This document shows positions 5,910 to 6,388 of a DNA stretch of 6,388 nt, one piece after another (positions within the stretch are counted from its first letter, which is position 1; every line of letters begins with the position of its first letter). The stretch covers positions 1-6,388 of the forward strand of contig JANXOQ010000481.1 of assembly GCA_025357775.1 (NCBI GenBank), written 5' to 3'. Under the pieces are notes generated by a model. That model did not search any database and had not been told where the DNA came from. It saw only the letters and a list, made by a program, of their open reading frames with translations. This DNA is from Ferruginibacter sp. GTDB lineage: Bacteria; Bacteroidota; Bacteroidia; Chitinophagales; Chitinophagaceae. Made by a program: the position numbers and the translations under genes.

Positions 5910-6388
5910 TTGTTATTTACAGACTTAAAATTAATTAAGCCCATACTTGATGCGCTTAATACAGAAGGCTATACCAAGCCTACACCCATTCAGCAAGGAG
6001 CAATACCACACATATTAGCAGGCAGAGACTTACTAGGTTGTGCTCAAACAGGTACGGGAAAAACGGCTGCTTTTGCTATACCTATGCTGCAATTACTAGC
6101 ACAGCCAAAAACTATGCAAAGCGCTGGGCAGCGCCCCATACGTGCACTTATACTTACACCTACACGTGAGCTTGCTATACAAATACAAGAAAGTTTTAAC
6201 GCCTATGGCGCAAATATTCGCTTAAGAAACCTCGTAATATTTGGTGGGGTAAACCAAGGGCCACAAGTAAACGAACTTCGCCGTGGTATAGATATTTTAG
6301 TGGCTACTCCAGGCCGTTTATTAGATTTAATGCAACAGGGTTTTATAAACCTAAAAGATGTAGAAATTTTTGTATTAGATGAAGCAGA
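5910..6388 (+). CDS. DEAD-box ATP-dependent RNA helicase, N-terminal part (runs off the window)
   Basis: DEAD-box helicases use ATP to unwind short RNA duplexes in ribosome assembly, mRNA turnover and cold adaptation. The 159 residues present cover most of the first RecA-like domain. In order they show the Q motif [10 protein letters not shown] at 20-29 (Gln28), Walker A AQTGTGKT at 45-52, motif Ia PTRELA at 84-89, the GG motif FGGVNQGPQ at 111-119, motif Ib TPGRLLDL at 133-140, and the beginning of DEAD at 157, where the window ends. The frame has a stop at 5871-5873 and no ATG before the Walker A region, so the TTG at 5910 is the best start, giving (M)[12 protein letters not shown], which fits the family's short lead-in to the Q motif. 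No Shine-Dalgarno sequence is visible. The sequence looks RhlE-like, but without the C-terminal half the subfamily cannot be settled. Confidence 0.93.
   Translation, partial: MLFTDLKLIKPILDALNTEGYTKPTPIQQGAIPHILAGRDLLGCAQTGTGKTAAFAIPMLQLLAQPKTMQSAGQRPIRALILTPTRELAIQIQESFNAYGANIRLRNLVIFGGVNQGPQVNELRRGIDILVATPGRLLDLMQQGFINLKDVEIFVLDEA

Overview
The window is AT-rich chromosomal DNA from a member of the Bacteroidota, probably close to the Chitinophagaceae. The evidence is the uppS-bamA gene pair, protein sequences of Bacteroidota type, near absence of Shine-Dalgarno sequences, and several matches to the Bacteroidota promoter -7 element TAnnTTTG. The family-level placement is inference from sequence style. 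I see no CRISPR array, tRNA, rRNA, transposase or defence system; the genes are housekeeping ones.

Layout. (1) Positions 1 to about 60 are GC-rich and do not continue the adjoining gene; this looks like a chimeric or otherwise foreign contig end. (2) On the minus strand lie uppS (undecaprenyl diphosphate synthase) and, downstream of it, the 5' part of bamA (outer-membrane assembly factor), cut off at the foreign end. (3) After a gap of about 530 bases comes a minus-strand thiolase (fadA-like) ending in a strong hairpin terminator. (4) The 367-base gap upstream of the thiolase holds a hairpin element with flanking repeats and a back-to-back promoter pair, one arm serving pyrD on the plus strand. 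(5) pyrD (class 2 dihydroorotate dehydrogenase) and minus-strand fabH (beta-ketoacyl-ACP synthase III) converge on one shared hairpin terminator. (6) A 349-base gap separates fabH from a plus-strand DEAD-box RNA helicase that runs off the right edge. The helicase appears to have a TTG start and a long, possibly folded leader.

The genes belong to separate processes: lipid carrier and outer-membrane assembly (uppS, bamA), fatty-acid breakdown (thiolase), fatty-acid synthesis initiation (fabH), pyrimidine synthesis (pyrD) and RNA remodelling (helicase). Only uppS-bamA looks like an operon.

The most unusual observation is inside pyrD: several different arrays of degenerate seven-base repeats are built into the reading frame, and two of the sites coincide with extra protein length compared with E. 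coli PyrD. The second is the candidate structured leader of the helicase. The third is the nearly leaderless promoter of pyrD.
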